DNA of 17,022 nucleotides from contig JAJPYU010000050.1 of assembly GCA_021204765.1 (NCBI GenBank), positions 1 to 17,022 on the forward strand, read 5' to 3'. Origin of the DNA: Clostridiales bacterium (GTDB lineage Bacteria > Bacillota > Clostridia > Lachnospirales > Lachnospiraceae). The position numbers were made by a program, and so were the translations under genes. This document shows positions 14,828-17,022 of the stretch, piece after piece. The stretch's first letter is position 1. Every line of letters starts with the position of its first letter. The notes under the pieces were generated by a model. The model did not search any database, was not told the DNA's origin, and saw only the letters and a list, made by a program, of their open reading frames with translations.

Positions 14828-15475
14828 ATGAAATCCATACTTTTAATTGGCGTCGGAGGCTTCGGCAAGATCCTCGCAAAACAGATGGGCGACATGGGTC
14901 ACCAGATCCTGGCCGTGGACCGTGAGGAGGAGCGCATAAACGAAATCCTCCCCTATGTCACCAGCGCCCAGATAGGAGAGAGCACTTCCCAGGAATTTTT
15001 GCAGACCCTGGGGGTCAAAAATTTCGATATCTGCTTCGTTACAGTGGGAGATGATTTCCAGAGCTCCCTGGAGACCACCTCGCTGCTTAAGGATCTGGGA
15101 GCGAAGATGGTGGTGGCCCGGGCGGCCTCCGATATACAGGAGAAGTTCCTTCTGAGAAACGGAGCCGATGAGGTCATCTATCCGGAGAAGCAGGTAGCCC
15201 GCTGGGCGGCAGTGCGTTACACTTCCGAGAGTATAGAGGATTACATCCGCCTGGACGATGATCATGCCATTTTTGAGGTCATCATCCCCAAAGAGTGGGT
15301 GGGAAAGAGTGTGACCCAGCTGGATATCCGCAGACGGCACCAGATCAATATCCTGGCCGTGAAAAGGGATGGGGAGATCAGCGGAGTAGTCTCGCCGGAC
15401 ACCATCCTGGAGCCGGATATGACCATGTTGGTCCTTGGAGAGTATAAGACCATGATGAAGTTGTTTAAAAAGTGA
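14828..15475 (+). CDS. ktrA: Potassium transporter regulatory subunit KtrA (RCK protein)
   Basis: A 215-residue cytosolic RCK protein that assembles as an octameric ring under KtrB and gates it in response to bound nucleotide. The N-terminal Rossmann domain has the dinucleotide motif GVGGFG (8-13) and the acidic residue D31 at the end of beta-2 that holds the ribose. The C-terminal RCK_C domain spans about 135-215 and in homologues binds c-di-AMP. Length is typical of KtrA. ATG 14828 follows AAAGGAG (14814-14820), 15 bases past the ktrB stop, so the genes form an operon. No clear terminator follows; the next promoter starts 9 bases later. Confidence 0.95.
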   Translation: MKSILLIGVGGFGKILAKQMGDMGHQILAVDREEERINEILPYVTSAQIGESTSQEFLQTLGVKNFDICFVTVGDDFQSSLETTSLLKDLGAKMVVARAASDIQEKFLLRNGADEVIYPEKQVARWAAVRYTSESIEDYIRLDDDHAIFEVIIPKEWVGKSVTQLDIRRRHQINILAVKRDGEISGVVSPDTILEPDMTMLVLGEYKTMMKLFKK

Positions 15476-15483
15476 TATTTCCC

Positions 15484-15512
15484 TTGACAAAAGGGACTGG
15501 TCGTGCGACAAT
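15484..15512 (+). promoter_or_regulatory. Sigma-A promoter of the infC-rpmI-rplT operon
   Basis: Perfect TTGACA (15484-15489), 17-base spacer, GACAAT (15507-15512) preceded by TG at 15504-15505 (extended -10). Predicted start near 15519 coincides with the beginning of the L20-type leader. The -35 lies in a small inverted repeat TCCCTT/AAGGGA (15480-15495). Confidence 0.7.
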
Positions 15513-15518
15513 AGCATC

Positions 15519-15655
15519 GTTGCGAAAACAAAGCAGAGTGTCCACTCTCACCCCGGCACGCTTCAGTGACCGGCGGTTAAATAAGCAGCAGATGGGATCA
15601 TACCTGTTTTTTGTGTTTATTTTGTTGTGGACAGTCTGACTGTCCACATTTTTTA
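15519..15655 (+). ncRNA. Ribosomal protein L20 leader (autoregulatory)
   Basis: The leader between promoter and infC contains CTCTCACCCCGGCACGC (15545-15561) and GTGACCGGCGGTTAAATA (15566-15583), blocks I recognise from Firmicute L20 leaders, in which L20 binds its own mRNA and causes premature termination. It ends in an intrinsic terminator (15627-15654). TGTCCAC at 15539-15545 can pair with GTGGACA (15627-15633), the terminator's first arm, giving an antiterminator. Comparison is from memory, not a covariance search. Confidence 0.8.
15627..15654 (+). terminator. Leader terminator of the infC operon
   Basis: Perfect 9-bp stem GTGGACAGT (15627-15635) / ACTGTCCAC (15639-15647), loop CTG, then A and six T's. 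It ends just before GGAGGT (15657-15662), the infC ribosome-binding site, so it acts as an attenuator inside the leader. Confidence 0.88.
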
Positions 15656-15670
15656 TGGAGGTAAAGTACC

Positions 15671-16180
15671 ATTAGCGAATTACAGATCAATGAGCAGATC
15701 AGGGACAGAGAAGTCCGCGTAGTTATGGCAGATGGCACCCAGAGAGGGATCATGTCTTCGAGGGATGCGTACATGCTTGCCCAGGATGAGGGGCTGGATC
15801 TGGTGAAGATTGCACCGAAGGCCAACCCGCCGGTGGTGAAGATCATCGACTACGGCAAGTATCGTTATGAGCAGAGCCGCAAGGAAAAGGAGGCCCGTAA
15901 AAAGCAGAAGACCGTGGAATTAAAGGAGGTCCGCTTATCCCCGAACATCGATGTGAACGATCTGAATACCAAAATAAATGCGGCCAGAAAGTTTCTCACC
16001 AAGGGTGATAAGGTTAAGATTTCCCTGCGATTTCGCGGCAGGGAGATGAGCCATGTACAGACCAGTAAGCATATCATCACTGATTTCGCAGATGCTCTCT
16101 CAGACATCGCCACTGTTGAGAAGAATCCCAAGATGGAGGGGCGCAGCATGACTATGGTCGTCAGCCCCAAGCGTCAATGA
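15671..16180 (+). CDS. infC: Translation initiation factor IF-3, ATT start codon
   Basis: IF3 binds the 30S subunit, prevents premature 50S joining and checks the initiator tRNA and start codon. I place the start at ATT 15671, not at the first ATG (15725). Frame from ATT reads SELQINEQIRDREVRVV, the canonical IF3 N-terminus, and GGAGGT (15657-15662) lies 8 bases upstream, whereas ATG 15725 has no such site and would remove part of the N-terminal domain. The resulting 169 residues match the family length. The C-terminal domain starts near residue 80 (VELKEVRLSPNID). infC is known for AUU starts that let IF3 repress its own translation. rpmI follows after 18 bases. Confidence 0.95.
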   Translation: MSELQINEQIRDREVRVVMADGTQRGIMSSRDAYMLAQDEGLDLVKIAPKANPPVVKIIDYGKYRYEQSRKEKEARKKQKTVELKEVRLSPNIDVNDLNTKINAARKFLTKGDKVKISLRFRGREMSHVQTSKHIITDFADALSDIATVEKNPKMEGRSMTMVVSPKRQ

Positions 16181-16198
16181 TCAAAGGAGGATATTGTT

Positions 16199-16396
16199 AT
16201 GCCTAAAATGAAAACAAAGAGATCGGCAGCCAAGCGCTTCAAGAAGACGGGATCCGGGAAATTAAAGAGGAACAAAGCTTACAAGAGCCACATTCTGACT
16301 AAGAAGTCTCCCAAGAGGAAGAGGAATCTTCGCAAGTCTACCATTACCGATAAGACTAATGAGAAGAATATGAAGAAGATCATGCCGTATCTGTGA
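16199..16396 (+). CDS. rpmI: 50S ribosomal protein L35
   Basis: A 65-residue, very basic protein of the 50S subunit. The N-terminus MPKMKTKRSAAKRFKKTGSG and the central HILTKKSPKRKRNLRK are diagnostic for L35, and the length is normal. AAAGGAGG lies ahead of ATG 16199. It is the middle gene of infC-rpmI-rplT and is expected to be co-transcribed and under L20 control. The spacer to rplT is 145 bases. Confidence 0.97.
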   Translation: MPKMKTKRSAAKRFKKTGSGKLKRNKAYKSHILTKKSPKRKRNLRKSTITDKTNEKNMKKIMPYL

Positions 16397-16541
16397 TCAT
16401 ATTGGATCGTGAAAGGCGCCGGACGGTCCGGGTGCCCATGGGATTCGTGTCAGCACGGGCGGAGCAGGGAGGAGACCCGATGGTATCCTATCAGCGCGGA
16501 GCAATATGTAATCACTGATATATGTACAGGAGGAAAATAGA
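16397..16541 (+). other. Long structured rpmI-rplT spacer
   Basis: A 145-base untranslated stretch inside an otherwise tight operon. It contains the hairpin CCGGAC (16419-16424) / GTCCGG (16426-16431), flanked by GGC/GCC, and the palindrome CCCATGGG (16435-16442). There is no T-run, so it is not a terminator. The rplT ribosome-binding site AGGAGG is at its end. It could carry a further regulatory or processing site. Confidence 0.4.
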
Positions 16542-16907
16542 ATGGCAAGAATAAAAGGCGGGATGAACGCCAAAAAGAAACATAACAGAGTGCTCAAGAT
16601 GGCCAAGGGTTATCGCGGAGCGCGTTCAAAGCAGTATCGTGTGGCAAAGCAGTCCGTGATGAGGGCTTTGACCTCATCCTATGCGGGACGCAAGCAGAAG
16701 AAGAGGCAGTACCGACGTCTCTGGATCGCCAGGATCAATGCGGCGGCCAGGATGAACGGGCTCTCCTACAGCAAGTTCATGTACGGACTGAAGCTGGCCG
16801 GGGTAGAGATCAACAGGAAGATCCTCGCTGACCTGGCAGTCAATGACGCCGAAGGTTTCGCCACCCTGGTGGAGAAAGCCAAAAAGGAGCTGGACCAGGC
16901 AGCTTAA
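16542..16907 (+). CDS. rplT: 50S ribosomal protein L20
   Basis: A 121-residue basic protein that binds 23S rRNA early in 50S assembly and, in Firmicutes, binds the infC leader to shut off its own operon. The N-terminus MARIKGGMNAKKKHNRVL and the long basic helix KGYRGARSKQYRVAKQSVMRAL (24-45) are diagnostic. The globular C-terminal part (GLSYSKFMYGLKLAGVEINRK) is complete. The length is slightly above the usual 117-119. ATG 16542 follows AGGAGG. It is the last gene of the operon: a terminator starts 19 bases after its stop. Confidence 0.98.
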   Translation: MARIKGGMNAKKKHNRVLKMAKGYRGARSKQYRVAKQSVMRALTSSYAGRKQKKRQYRRLWIARINAAARMNGLSYSKFMYGLKLAGVEINRKILADLAVNDAEGFATLVEKAKKELDQAA

Positions 16908-16926
16908 TATCATGTGACAGAATAAA

Positions 16927-16958
16927 CGGCATCGATGAATTTCATCGGTGCCGATTTT
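16927..16958 (+). terminator. Terminator of the infC-rpmI-rplT operon
   Basis: CGGCATCGATGA (16927-16938) pairs with TCATCGGTGCCG (16942-16953), 12 bp with one wobble and loop ATT, followed by ATTTT. The A-rich stretch after it could support termination on the other strand too. The last 60 bases hold a further inverted repeat (TCCTTT/AAAGGA, near 16974-16987) but no gene. Confidence 0.85.
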
Positions 16959-17022
16959 AAAAAAAGCCCTGAATCCTTTAAAAAGGAATCGGACTTTCTT
17001 TGGGTTGGGCTGCTTATTAAAC

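Noticed and set aside
14843..15517. Antisense open frame (224 codons) opposite ktrA
   Set aside because: Shadow of a well-supported RCK gene; no start signals and no family resemblance.
16409..16540. Small GTG-initiated frame (43 codons) between rpmI and rplT
   Set aside because: No ribosome-binding site ahead of the GTG, low-quality composition and no recognisable protein; better read as untranslated spacer.
1..17022. CRISPR array, tRNA or rRNA genes, prophage or insertion sequence
   Set aside because: No regularly spaced repeats, cloverleaf genes, integrase or transposase were seen on either strand; the only repeats are the three dispersed structured copies.

Overview
The window looks like a chromosomal segment of an anaerobic Firmicute, most likely a Lachnospiraceae-type Clostridium relative. 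The grounds are: about 50% GC, strong AAGGAG ribosome-binding sites on every gene, extended -10 promoters, the era-recO-(lipoprotein)-glyS order, an alpha2-type glycyl-tRNA synthetase, a KtrAB potassium system, a paired IscU-like / GGGtGRT gene set, and an infC-rpmI-rplT operon with an L20-type leader. All genes I accept are on the + strand. No phage genes, insertion sequence, CRISPR array, tRNA or rRNA were seen.

Layout: (1) 1-46, the end of a dispersed repeat; 102-477, a cold-shock gene with its own promoter and terminator. (2) 554-5232, an M16C metallopeptidase, then era (GTPase for 16S rRNA/30S maturation) and recO (recombination mediator). (3) 5262-6026, a promoter and a small acidic lipoprotein of unknown function. 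(4) 6027-6352, a second repeat copy, followed by glyS and topB (topoisomerase III). (5) 10064-10275, a decayed PBECR-like nuclease gene. (6) 10259-11145, a near-consensus promoter, a compact structured leader RNA, an intrinsic terminator, and a gene for a left-handed beta-helix nucleotidyltransferase-like protein. (7) 11145-11416, a third, complete repeat copy. (8) 11488-13367, a highly biased, probably highly expressed pair: an IscU-like scaffold and a GGGtGRT protein. (9) 13408-15475, ktrB-ktrA potassium uptake. (10) 15484-16958, promoter, L20 leader, infC (with the rare ATT start codon at 15671), rpmI, rplT and terminator.

The two observations most worth following up are not protein genes. 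First, the leader at 10293-10463 starts exactly where the upstream promoter should start transcription. It has a 12-bp closing stem, two internal hairpins, a possible pseudoknot and a terminator just ahead of the ribosome-binding site. It looks like a riboswitch or other attenuator that I cannot assign to a known class. Second, an intergenic repeat with inverted ends ATGATACC/GGTATCAT occurs three times. Its internal hairpins keep their pairing while their sequences change between copies, which points to selection on secondary structure.

Most genes are housekeeping: translation (glyS, infC, rpmI, rplT), ribosome assembly (era), DNA repair and topology (recO, topB), ion homeostasis (ktrAB). 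The functions of the lipoprotein, the beta-helix protein and the GGGtGRT pair remain open.
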